This document shows, piece by piece, positions 7,846-13,771 of a DNA stretch of 15,160 nt. The DNA is from JABAYQ01 sp018608925 (GTDB lineage: Bacteria; Bacteroidota; Bacteroidia; Flavobacteriales; UBA7312), in the NCBI GenBank assembly GCA_037625715.1, contig JASJHQ010000022.1, positions 1 through 15,160 on the forward strand, given 5' to 3'. The notes under the pieces were generated by a model. The model was not told the DNA's origin, made no database searches, and was given only the letters and a program-made list of their open reading frames with translations. The position numbers and the translations under genes are program-made. How positions within the stretch are numbered: the first letter of the stretch is position 1; each line of letters starts with the position of its first letter.

Positions 7846-8651
7846 ACAACAAATACATTAGAAGATTCAACACCACAAGAATCGAACAACTTAAAAATTG
7901 CTTTTTTACCCTTTTCATCAAGCTCCAAAGAATAATGATTTACGTATAAGTCAATATGTTTTCGGATTACGTCAACATCCATTTCTTGAGCATGCTTTTT
8001 TACAAAGTCAGCAGAACTATTTCTATTGCTAAAAGCATATTCTACAGATCGTTTTAAAACTCTATCCATTTTATGATGAATAGAAATATCTAACTTTTTA
8101 TTAATTGCGATACCTCCTAATGGAATAGGTAAATTAAATTTCTCTTGCCAAAACTGACCTAAATCCATTATTTTCTCCAATCCTCTTTGGTGGTAGGTAA
8201 ATCTGTTTTCATGAATGATTAATCCTGCATCCATTGTTCCATCCAAAACATTTTGTTCTATATCAGAAAAAATGATTTCGTGAGTGTTTGTTAAATTAGG
8301 AAAAGCAATTTTCAACAGCATATTGGCTGTAGTATACTTTCCAGGGATAGCAATTTTAGAATTATCGGTTAATGGGCTAGCACCTTTTTTACAAATTAAC
8401 AAAGGGCCGTTATTGTCTCCTAGAGCAGCACCACTATTTAAAAGGGAATAGTAAGCCACTAAATTAGTAATGGCGTGAAAGCTAAGTTTACTTACATCAA
8501 AGGTATTTTGGAAAGCTTTTCTGTTTAAGGCTTCCACATCATCAAAGAAAACATCAAACTCTAAGCCTTCGGTATCCACTTTATGATGAATAAGAGCATC
8601 GAACATAAATGTATCGTTAGGGCAAGGAGATATGGCTAAACTTAACCTCAT
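7842..8651 (-). CDS. mqnD: 1,4-dihydroxy-6-naphthoate synthase, futalosine pathway
   Basis: Enzyme of the futalosine (alternative menaquinone) pathway that turns cyclic dehypoxanthine futalosine into 1,4-dihydroxy-6-naphthoate. It has the periplasmic-binding-protein-like fold shared with MqnA. The 269 residues open with LAISPCPNDTFMFDAL (5-20), a block diagnostic for MqnD rather than MqnA, followed by DVSKLSFHA (52-60), IPGKYTTANMLL (102-113) and the GLIIHENRFTY block (143-153), whose His147 is the likely catalytic base by analogy with the Thermus enzyme. No signal peptide, so cytoplasmic. It overlaps both mqnB upstream and hldD downstream by 4 bases (ATGA), so the three genes are surely one transcript. 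MqnA and MqnC, also required, must be encoded elsewhere. Confidence 0.94.
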   Translation of the reverse strand: MRLSLAISPCPNDTFMFDALIHHKVDTEGLEFDVFFDDVEALNRKAFQNTFDVSKLSFHAITNLVAYYSLLNSGAALGDNNGPLLICKKGASPLTDNSKIAIPGKYTTANMLLKIAFPNLTNTHEIIFSDIEQNVLDGTMDAGLIIHENRFTYHQRGLEKIMDLGQFWQEKFNLPIPLGGIAINKKLDISIHHKMDRVLKRSVEYAFSNRNSSADFVKKHAQEMDVDVIRKHIDLYVNHYSLELDEKGKKAIFKLFDSCGVESSNVFVV

Positions 8652-9223
8652 AAACTATTGAGTATGTTGTTTAATTCGACATTTAAATTTTTAATCGCTT
8701 TGGGAATATCCCATTTAGATTTATTCCTTTTTTCTACATAATTAGAAATCGATCTTAACTGAATACAGTTAACCGAAAAACGCTGGCACGTCATAAAAAA
8801 GGCCGCACCTTCCATGGTTTCGATTTGAGGATTAAGTCTGTACATTACTCTTACAATGGAAGTATCTTCTCCGTGTATGGTATTTACAGTAATGGCGCTA
8901 ACAGGGTCAAAAGAAGTTTTAGCTTCATTATGAAAAACGCTATCTACATCTAGCTCTATATCATTAGTACTTAGAAACTGATTTCCGTCTTGAGCTCCAA
9001 TTTCAGAAAAGGTATCTTTTACTACTTCTACAATCTGACCAATTTTTAAAGAGCGATTAAAAGAACCGGCAATTCCGGCATTAATTACTAAGTCGTATTT
9101 GTTTTGGGAAAGTTTTTTGGAAAGTTCGATAGCAGTAGCTACCATACCAATACCAGTAACTAGATGATCGACGCCATCTAAGCTAACTTCATTTTTGGTT
9201 GCAGAAACTACTAATACTCTCAT
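8648..9223 (-). CDS. mqnB: Futalosine hydrolase
   Basis: Nucleoside hydrolase of the MTA/SAH nucleosidase fold that removes hypoxanthine from futalosine in menaquinone synthesis. Seen: VTGIGMVATA (22-31) and VINAGIAGSF (46-55), the phosphorylase-fold glycine loops; ETMEGAAFF (135-143) with Glu138, the ribose-binding MEGAA motif; and RSISNYVEKRNKSKWDIP (157-174). In MTA/SAH nucleosidases the ISD Asp is the general acid; here it is Asn161, which I recall as normal in futalosine hydrolases. At 191 residues it is on the short side of the family. Its coupling to mqnD makes futalosine hydrolase much more likely than MTA/SAH nucleosidase. It is the first gene of the operon; a -7 element ends only four bases before the ATG. 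Confidence 0.92.
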   Translation of the reverse strand: MRVLVVSATKNEVSLDGVDHLVTGIGMVATAIELSKKLSQNKYDLVINAGIAGSFNRSLKIGQIVEVVKDTFSEIGAQDGNQFLSTNDIELDVDSVFHNEAKTSFDPVSAITVNTIHGEDTSIVRVMYRLNPQIETMEGAAFFMTCQRFSVNCIQLRSISNYVEKRNKSKWDIPKAIKNLNVELNNILNSL

Positions 9224-9227
9224 TGCG

Positions 9228-9235
9228 CAAAGATA
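9228..9235 (-). promoter_or_regulatory. Putative -7 element for the mqnB-mqnD-hldD operon
   Basis: TATCTTTG (minus strand, 9235 to 9228) is an exact match to TAnnTTTG, with only CGCA between it and the mqnB ATG. If used, transcription would start at or next to the A of the ATG, giving a leaderless mRNA. No TTG is seen at the expected -33 distance on this strand. The alternative is that mqnB starts further downstream or that another promoter is used. Confidence 0.45.
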
Positions 9236-9259
9236 TTAAATCAATTGTGTAAAACGTCG

Positions 9260-9267
9260 TATATTTG
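9260..9267 (+). promoter_or_regulatory. Putative -7 element for the PTPS-folE-fabD operon
   Basis: TATATTTG is an exact match to TAnnTTTG, 22 bases before the ATG at 9290, giving a leader of roughly 18 bases. The only upstream TTG (9245-9247) leaves a 12-base spacer, shorter than usual for a Bacteroidota -33 element. The leader is A/T-rich without a purine Shine-Dalgarno run. Confidence 0.5.
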
Positions 9268-9289
9268 ACAACGAAAATTTTCATAATAA

Positions 9290-9703
9290 ATGATACACAT
9301 TACTAGAAGAGAAAGATTTAGTGCAGCCCACATGCTTAGAAATGACAATTGGGATGAACAAAAAAACTTGGATGTATTTGGAAACTGTTCCAACAAAAAT
9401 TGGCACGGACATAATTTTGAACTTTTCGTAACTGTAAAAGGAGAGGTAAATCCCGATACTGGTTTTGTAATAAACCTCAACCAACTTTCTCAAATATTAA
9501 ATGAAAAGGTTATTGACAAATTAGATCATAAAAACATCAATCTAGAGGTAGATTTTATGAAAGATATAATAGCATCTACCGAGAATTTAGCAATTGCCAT
9601 TTGGAAAGAAATAGAAAAAGACATCCAAGATTTGGGAGCTAATCTTCACTGTATTGAGGTAAGAGAAACAGAAAATAATTTTGTAACATATTTTGGACAT
9701 TAA
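9290..9703 (+). CDS. 6-pyruvoyl-tetrahydropterin synthase / 6-carboxytetrahydropterin synthase family (PTPS/QueD)
   Basis: Tunnel-fold enzyme acting on dihydroneopterin triphosphate, the FolE product, to make 6-pyruvoyl-tetrahydropterin (biopterin route) or 6-carboxytetrahydropterin (queuosine route). The 137 residues show zinc ligands His14 (SAAH), His39 and His41 (WHGHNF), catalytic Cys33 in FGNCSNKNWHGH, the LDHKN catalytic Asp79/His80 pair, and Glu127 in VRETENN for pterin binding. The Cys-x5-HGH spacing and the blocks TGFVINLNQL, LDHKNINLEV and STENLAIAIW resemble animal PTPS more than E. coli QueD, which as I recall has Cys-x3-HGH. Cys at this site argues against the PTPS-III type that replaces FolB and uses Glu. 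It lies 3 bases before folE in the same operon. Which pterin it makes is uncertain. Confidence 0.9.
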   Translation: MIHITRRERFSAAHMLRNDNWDEQKNLDVFGNCSNKNWHGHNFELFVTVKGEVNPDTGFVINLNQLSQILNEKVIDKLDHKNINLEVDFMKDIIASTENLAIAIWKEIEKDIQDLGANLHCIEVRETENNFVTYFGH

Positions 9704-9706
9704 CAG

Positions 9707-10309
9707 ATGAAAGGATACAAAAAAGAAGAATCTTACGACTTAGAGACTACCAACAAACTAAAAGAAAATTATTCAAATATTATTGAGAATATTGGCGAAG
9801 ACCCAAATAGAGAAGGTCTTTTAAAAACACCAGAAAGAGTGGCCAAAGCAATGCAATTTCTAACTCAAGGATACAATACCGATGGAAAACAGATTTTAAA
9901 ATCTGCTATTTTCTCGGAAGACTACAATCAAATGGTTCTTATAAAAGGCATTGAATTATATTCTTTATGCGAACACCATATGCTACCATTTTTTGGAAAG
10001 GCATATATAGCATACGTTCCTAATGGTAAAATTGTAGGACTTAGTAAATTCCCACGATTGGTAGATGCTTTTTCTAGAAGACTACAAGTTCAAGAAAGAC
10101 TTACTAATGAGATTATGCAGTGTATTGACGAAACTCTAGAGCCAAAAGGAGTAGCTGTAGTAATTGAAGCCCAGCATTTGTGTATGCAAATGAGAGGAGT
10201 AGAAAAACAAAATTCGTTTACTACCACATCGGCTTTTTCTGGGGTGTTTATGAATAATGAAAAAACAAGATCCGAATTTATGAATTTGATATCTTCTAAA
10301 TTAACTTAA
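9707..10309 (+). CDS. folE: GTP cyclohydrolase I
   Basis: Type I GTP cyclohydrolase, converting GTP to 7,8-dihydroneopterin triphosphate and formate, the entry point for folate, biopterin and queuosine. The 200 residues carry the zinc ligands Cys88 and His91 in SLCEHHMLPFFG and Cys159 in EAQHLCMQMRG, plus the GLSKFPRLVDAFSRRLQVQERL block (111-132) of the substrate site. EDPNREGLLKTPERVAKA (31-48) is the typical N-terminal signature. It lies 3 bases after the PTPS-type gene and 2 bases before fabD, so all three are probably one operon. The PTPS-type enzyme uses its product directly. No zinc-independent FolE2 features. Start at 9707 fits the family length. Confidence 0.97.
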   Translation: MKGYKKEESYDLETTNKLKENYSNIIENIGEDPNREGLLKTPERVAKAMQFLTQGYNTDGKQILKSAIFSEDYNQMVLIKGIELYSLCEHHMLPFFGKAYIAYVPNGKIVGLSKFPRLVDAFSRRLQVQERLTNEIMQCIDETLEPKGVAVVIEAQHLCMQMRGVEKQNSFTTTSAFSGVFMNNEKTRSEFMNLISSKLT

Positions 10310-10311
10310 TT

Positions 10312-11193
10312 ATGAAAGCATACGTATTTCCTGGACAAGGAGCACAATTCCCAGGAATGGGAAAAGATTTATTTGAAAACTCTGCACTAGCAAAAGAAAT
10401 GTTTTTGCAAGCAAATGAAATTCTAGGATTCGACATTACCAATATAATGTTTGAAGGAACTCCAGAAGACTTAAAACAAACTAAAGTTACTCAACCAGCT
10501 ATATTTTTACACTCTGTAATTTTAGCTAAAGTAATGGGCGATAGCTTCAAAGCAGAAATGGTAGCAGGGCATTCGTTAGGCGAATTTTCGGCATTGGTAG
10601 CCGCTAACTACCTGACTTTTGAAGACGGATTAAAATTAGTTTCTCAAAGAGCAATGGCAATGCAGAAGGCATGTGAAAACACCCCTTCTACAATGGCAGC
10701 TATTCTTGGTTTAGAAGACCAAGTAGTAGAAAATATTTGCAGCCAAATAGAAGGTGTTGTTGTTCCTGCTAACTACAATTGCCCTGGCCAACTTGTAATT
10801 TCTGGCTCAATAGAAGCTATCGATATTGCTTGTGAGAAACTAACGGAAGCAGGAGCTAGAAGAGCTTTAAAACTTCCTGTTGGTGGAGCGTTTCACTCTC
10901 CTCTTATGGAGCCAGCAAGAATGGAACTTTCTAAGGCAATAGAAAATACGGACTTCCATTTAGGAGACTGTCCTATTTACCAAAACGTAACAGCCAGTGC
11001 GGTAACAAATCCAGAAGAGATAAAAGAAAATCTTAATAAGCAGCTAACTGCCTCTGTTAGATGGACTCAGACTATGGAAAAGATGGTTTCTGACGGACTA
11101 AGCTCGGTAACTGAAGTAGGACCAGGAAAAGTATTGCAAGGTTTGTTTAAAAAGGTAGATAGAGCTCTAGAAACAGAAAGCGCCGCTCTATAA
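10312..11193 (+). CDS. fabD: Malonyl-CoA:acyl carrier protein transacylase
   Basis: Moves malonyl groups from CoA to acyl carrier protein for type II fatty-acid synthesis in the cytoplasm. At 293 residues it matches the family (E. coli about 309). Diagnostic sites: FPGQGAQFPGMGKDL (6-20), the nucleophile Ser88 in GHSLGEFSAL, Arg113 in SQRAMAMQ that binds the malonyl carboxylate, His195 in GGAFHSPLM, and the C-terminal EVGPGKVLQGL. No signs of a polyketide-synthase fusion. It closes the PTPS-folE-fabD operon. The last 6 bases overlap the 3' end of the convergent cpsB-like gene, so there is no room for an intergenic terminator. Confidence 0.97.
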   Translation: MKAYVFPGQGAQFPGMGKDLFENSALAKEMFLQANEILGFDITNIMFEGTPEDLKQTKVTQPAIFLHSVILAKVMGDSFKAEMVAGHSLGEFSALVAANYLTFEDGLKLVSQRAMAMQKACENTPSTMAAILGLEDQVVENICSQIEGVVVPANYNCPGQLVISGSIEAIDIACEKLTEAGARRALKLPVGGAFHSPLMEPARMELSKAIENTDFHLGDCPIYQNVTASAVTNPEEIKENLNKQLTASVRWTQTMEKMVSDGLSSVTEVGPGKVLQGLFKKVDRALETESAAL

Positions 11194-11925
11194 AGCCGAC
11201 TGAATAGAAAAATTATTTTGAGCAACTAGCTTGTGCCAGTATTTGTTGGTTTGGCACTCTTGCAACAAAACAGACTGGTGTAGGTTATGGCAATCGGTTC
11301 CAACAAAATCGACCATTTCTAAATCTATTAGCGTTTTTGCTCTCTTTTCTACTTCCTTACCATAATACCCAACAAGAGACAGGAGGTTAAGCTGAAGAAA
11401 AACATTTTTTTGTCTTAACTCTTTTAATTCGTCAATTGTCATATAAAGGTATCGCTCAGGATGGGCTAAGACCATTTTATATTGCTTCAACTGAATTTGA
11501 AAAATAGTTTCGTGAAATCTTGGAGGAGCAGAAATGAATGATGTCTCCACTAATAAATAATTATCTCCCCAGCTAAGAAGCTTCTCCGTTTCTAGTTTTT
11601 CAGCAAATTCGAAATCTAGAAAATATTCTGCTCCAGCTTCAATAGTAAAATCAATGGATTGATTTTTTAATTCTTCTCGAACCAACTCTAAACCTTGCTT
11701 AATATTTGTAGGGTTATTTCGATAAAAATCACTCATTATATGAGGAGTGGTAATGGCCTTTTTATAACCAAGCTCTATCATGTTTTTTATAATAGAAACA
11801 GAAGTTTCTACATCCGGAGATCCGTCATCAATCCCAGCTATTAGGTGAGAATGAATATCGCAACCCAAAACACTAAAAGAAATTGGTTGTAAATCCTTTT
11901 TAAAAAGACTTTTTAGCCAACTCAT
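11188..11925 (-). CDS. PHP-family protein-tyrosine phosphatase (CpsB/CapC/YwqE-like)
   Basis: Manganese-dependent phosphatase of the PHP fold (245 residues), a family that dephosphorylates tyrosine kinases (BY-kinases) controlling capsule and exopolysaccharide export. Metal-binding and catalytic blocks are all present: DIHSHLIAGIDDGS (23-36; His25, His27, Asp34), TTPHIMSDFY (His62), EAGAEYFLD (Glu100), LAHPERY (His155), and GTDCHN (Asp211, His213). No signal peptide or membrane helix, so cytoplasmic. Its ATG follows directly after the rmlB stop codon, with no gap, so the two are co-transcribed and both point to surface polysaccharide. No BY-kinase (Wzc-like) gene is in the window. Its 3' end overlaps fabD by 6 bases. 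A role as a histidinol-phosphatase-like PHP enzyme is less likely given the context. Confidence 0.88.
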   Translation of the reverse strand: MSWLKSLFKKDLQPISFSVLGCDIHSHLIAGIDDGSPDVETSVSIIKNMIELGYKKAITTPHIMSDFYRNNPTNIKQGLELVREELKNQSIDFTIEAGAEYFLDFEFAEKLETEKLLSWGDNYLLVETSFISAPPRFHETIFQIQLKQYKMVLAHPERYLYMTIDELKELRQKNVFLQLNLLSLVGYYGKEVEKRAKTLIDLEMVDFVGTDCHNLHQSVLLQECQTNKYWHKLVAQNNFSIQSAL

Positions 11926-12972
11926 TTATTTATACTGATTTTTATAATAGTTCTGATATTCTCCTGAAGTAACTCTATCTAGCCACTCTTCGTTATTCAA
12001 ATACCAATCGACTGTTTTACTTAATCCTTCTTCGAATTGTAAAGAAGGTTCCCATCCTAGTTCGCTTTTAATTTTAGAAGCATCAATAGCATATCGTTTA
12101 TCATGTCCTGGCCTATCCTTAACGTATGTAATCAACTTAACAGAAGAACCTTGCTGTCTGCCTAGCTTAGTGTCCATAATAGAACACAAGAGTTTTATAA
12201 GATCAATGTTTGTCCATTCGTTAAAACCACCTATATTATAGGTTTCCCCCATTTTACCTTTATGGAAAATATCGTCTATTGCCCTTGCGTGATCAACTAC
12301 ATATAGCCAATCTCTGGTAAACAATCCGTCACCATATACCGGTAAAGATTTATTATTCTTAATGTTATTAATGAATAAAGGAATAAGCTTTTCTGGAAAC
12401 TGATTTTCTCCGTAATTATTAGAACAATTGGATATTACAAAAGGAAATTGGTAGGTATTACCATATGCTCTAACGAAATGATCGGAACTAGCTTTAGAGG
12501 CTGAGTACGGAGACTGAGGGTCGTAAGAGGTTGTTTCTAGAAAGAATCCCTGCTCTCCTAACGATCCGTATACTTCGTCTGTAGAAACGTGGTAAAACAG
12601 CTTATCTTTCGATTCTGAGCCCCAAATATTTTTAGCGGCATTTAATAAGTTAACCGTTCCAACTATGTTGGTATGGATAAACTTCATAGGGTTGCTTATT
12701 GATCTGTCTACATGAGATTCGGCAGCTAAATGAATAACGCTGTCAAATTTATACTTATCAAAAATATTTTGAATGAAATTAGAATCTACAATATCTCCTT
12801 GCTCAAAGATATAATTGTCGTGATTTTCTATATCCGATAAATTTTCTAGATTACCTGCATAGGTAAGCTTATCTAAGTTCACAATTTTATATTGGGGATA
12901 CTTATTTACAAATAACCTTACTACATGAGAACCAATAAAACCCGCTCCACCTGTTATCAATATTGTCTTCAT
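11926..12972 (-). CDS. rmlB: dTDP-glucose 4,6-dehydratase
   Basis: Converts dTDP-glucose to dTDP-4-keto-6-deoxyglucose, the branch point to dTDP-rhamnose and other deoxysugars of O-antigen or exopolysaccharide. The 348 residues show the NAD loop TGGAGFIGS (7-15), HLAAESHVDRSI (81-92), the catalytic Thr131-Asp132-Glu133 triad in STDEVYG, Tyr156 and Lys160 in YSASKAS, and SNNYGENQFPEKLIP, all specific to RmlB/RffG. I place the start at the ATG ending at 12972. A TTG at 12975 would add one Met-like residue, but the ATG gives the exact family N-terminus MKTILITGG. It leads a two-gene operon with the PHP phosphatase. The partners rmlA, rmlC and rmlD are absent here. Confidence 0.96.
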   Translation of the reverse strand: MKTILITGGAGFIGSHVVRLFVNKYPQYKIVNLDKLTYAGNLENLSDIENHDNYIFEQGDIVDSNFIQNIFDKYKFDSVIHLAAESHVDRSISNPMKFIHTNIVGTVNLLNAAKNIWGSESKDKLFYHVSTDEVYGSLGEQGFFLETTSYDPQSPYSASKASSDHFVRAYGNTYQFPFVISNCSNNYGENQFPEKLIPLFINNIKNNKSLPVYGDGLFTRDWLYVVDHARAIDDIFHKGKMGETYNIGGFNEWTNIDLIKLLCSIMDTKLGRQQGSSVKLITYVKDRPGHDKRYAIDASKIKSELGWEPSLQFEEGLSKTVDWYLNNEEWLDRVTSGEYQNYYKNQYK

Positions 12973-12989
12973 CAAAAAAATTTTATTTT

Positions 12990-12997
12990 CAAATATA
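12990..12997 (-). promoter_or_regulatory. Putative -7 element for the rmlB-phosphatase operon
   Basis: TATATTTG (minus strand, 12997 to 12990) is an exact TAnnTTTG match, with 17 bases between it and the rmlB ATG, giving a leader of roughly a dozen bases. No TTG is found at the -33 distance. Confidence 0.45.
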
Positions 12998-13014
12998 AAT
13001 AATATTTCGTGCCT

Positions 13015-13022
13015 TAAATTGG
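13015..13022 (+). promoter_or_regulatory. Weak candidate -7 element for the barrel protein-waaA operon
   Basis: TAAATTGG matches TAnnTTTG at five of its six fixed bases and lies 26 bases before the ATG at 13049, a spacing like the other putative promoters here. It is the only plus-strand candidate in this 76-base gap, but it is imperfect, so this is tentative. Confidence 0.25.
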
Positions 13023-13048
13023 TTAATGTATTTAATTAAATTAGCCCA

Positions 13049-13771
13049 ATGAGAATATTGATATTTTTAAGCTTTCTTTTTAGTAGTACATTTTTAATTG
13101 GTCAGGACAAACAAAACATGTTTTTTGTTAGTGCAAACTATGATTTACAAATTCCACTTTCCGATTTAAAAACAGATTACGGAATAAGTTCGGGGGTTGG
13201 CTTTGATGTTTCTATGCTAACTACTGAAAACGTTTATTGGTCCATTTCAAATTCTTTTATGTTCGGAAACAACGTAAACGACACTACTATACTAGATCAT
13301 CTTATGGATGAAAACCGAAACATTGTTGACCAAAACGGTCAAATAGCAGACATCACCTTACAGCAAAGGGGTTTTAATTCCAATATTAGACTGGGGTATC
13401 TTCACCCTACCTTTAATGAAACCTCAGGAATTTTCGCATATGGATTTGTTGGCTTTCACCAACACAAAACAAGAATTGATGTTAGAAACACATCGGTACC
13501 TCAGCTAAATGAAGATTATAAAAAAATATATGACCAGCTAAGAAATGGCCTATCTACTGGTGCTTTTCTTGGCATCATGCATATCAGTCAAAAAAACTTC
13601 ACCCATTTTTATGCAGGTTTAGAATACACCAAAGCCTTTAGTCAAAATAGAAGAAGCACCAATTTTCACCCTGTTAAAGAAGGCAACTATAACGACTCGT
13701 TCTTGAGCTTCAAACTAGGATGGATCATCCCTATTTCAAAAAGAAGTGTTAAAGAATTCTATTACTTCTAA
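13049..13771 (+). CDS. Exported outer-membrane beta-barrel-like protein, function unknown
   Basis: I do not recognise a specific family. The 240 residues start with a clear Sec signal peptide (basic MR, hydrophobic core ILIFLSFLFSSTFLIG, likely cleavage near residue 19 before DKQ). The mature part shows alternating polar/hydrophobic strands with many aromatic residues (MFFVSANYDLQIPL, NVYWSISNSFMFG, IRLGYLHP, GIFAYGFVGFHQH, HFYAGLEYTKAF, FLSFKLGWIIPI), the pattern of a small outer-membrane barrel with perhaps eight strands. Polar stretches such as DEYNRN-type loops near 85-105 would face outward. The final residues are FYYF, with a C-terminal Phe often favoured by the barrel assembly machinery. 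Its stop overlaps the waaA start by one base (TAATG), so the two are co-translated, hinting at an envelope role. Exact function is unknown. Confidence 0.75.
   Translation: MRILIFLSFLFSSTFLIGQDKQNMFFVSANYDLQIPLSDLKTDYGISSGVGFDVSMLTTENVYWSISNSFMFGNNVNDTTILDHLMDENRNIVDQNGQIADITLQQRGFNSNIRLGYLHPTFNETSGIFAYGFVGFHQHKTRIDVRNTSVPQLNEDYKKIYDQLRNGLSTGAFLGIMHISQKNFTHFYAGLEYTKAFSQNRRSTNFHPVKEGNYNDSFLSFKLGWIIPISKRSVKEFYYF

Noticed and set aside
8648..9223. Asn161 replacing the catalytic Asp of MTA/SAH nucleosidases as a sign of inactivation in MqnB
   Set aside because: As I recall, SN at this site is typical of futalosine hydrolases, and the gene is coupled to mqnD.
12973..12975. TTG as the start codon of rmlB
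   Set aside because: The ATG immediately after it gives the standard RmlB N-terminus; TTG would only add one residue and has no supporting signal.
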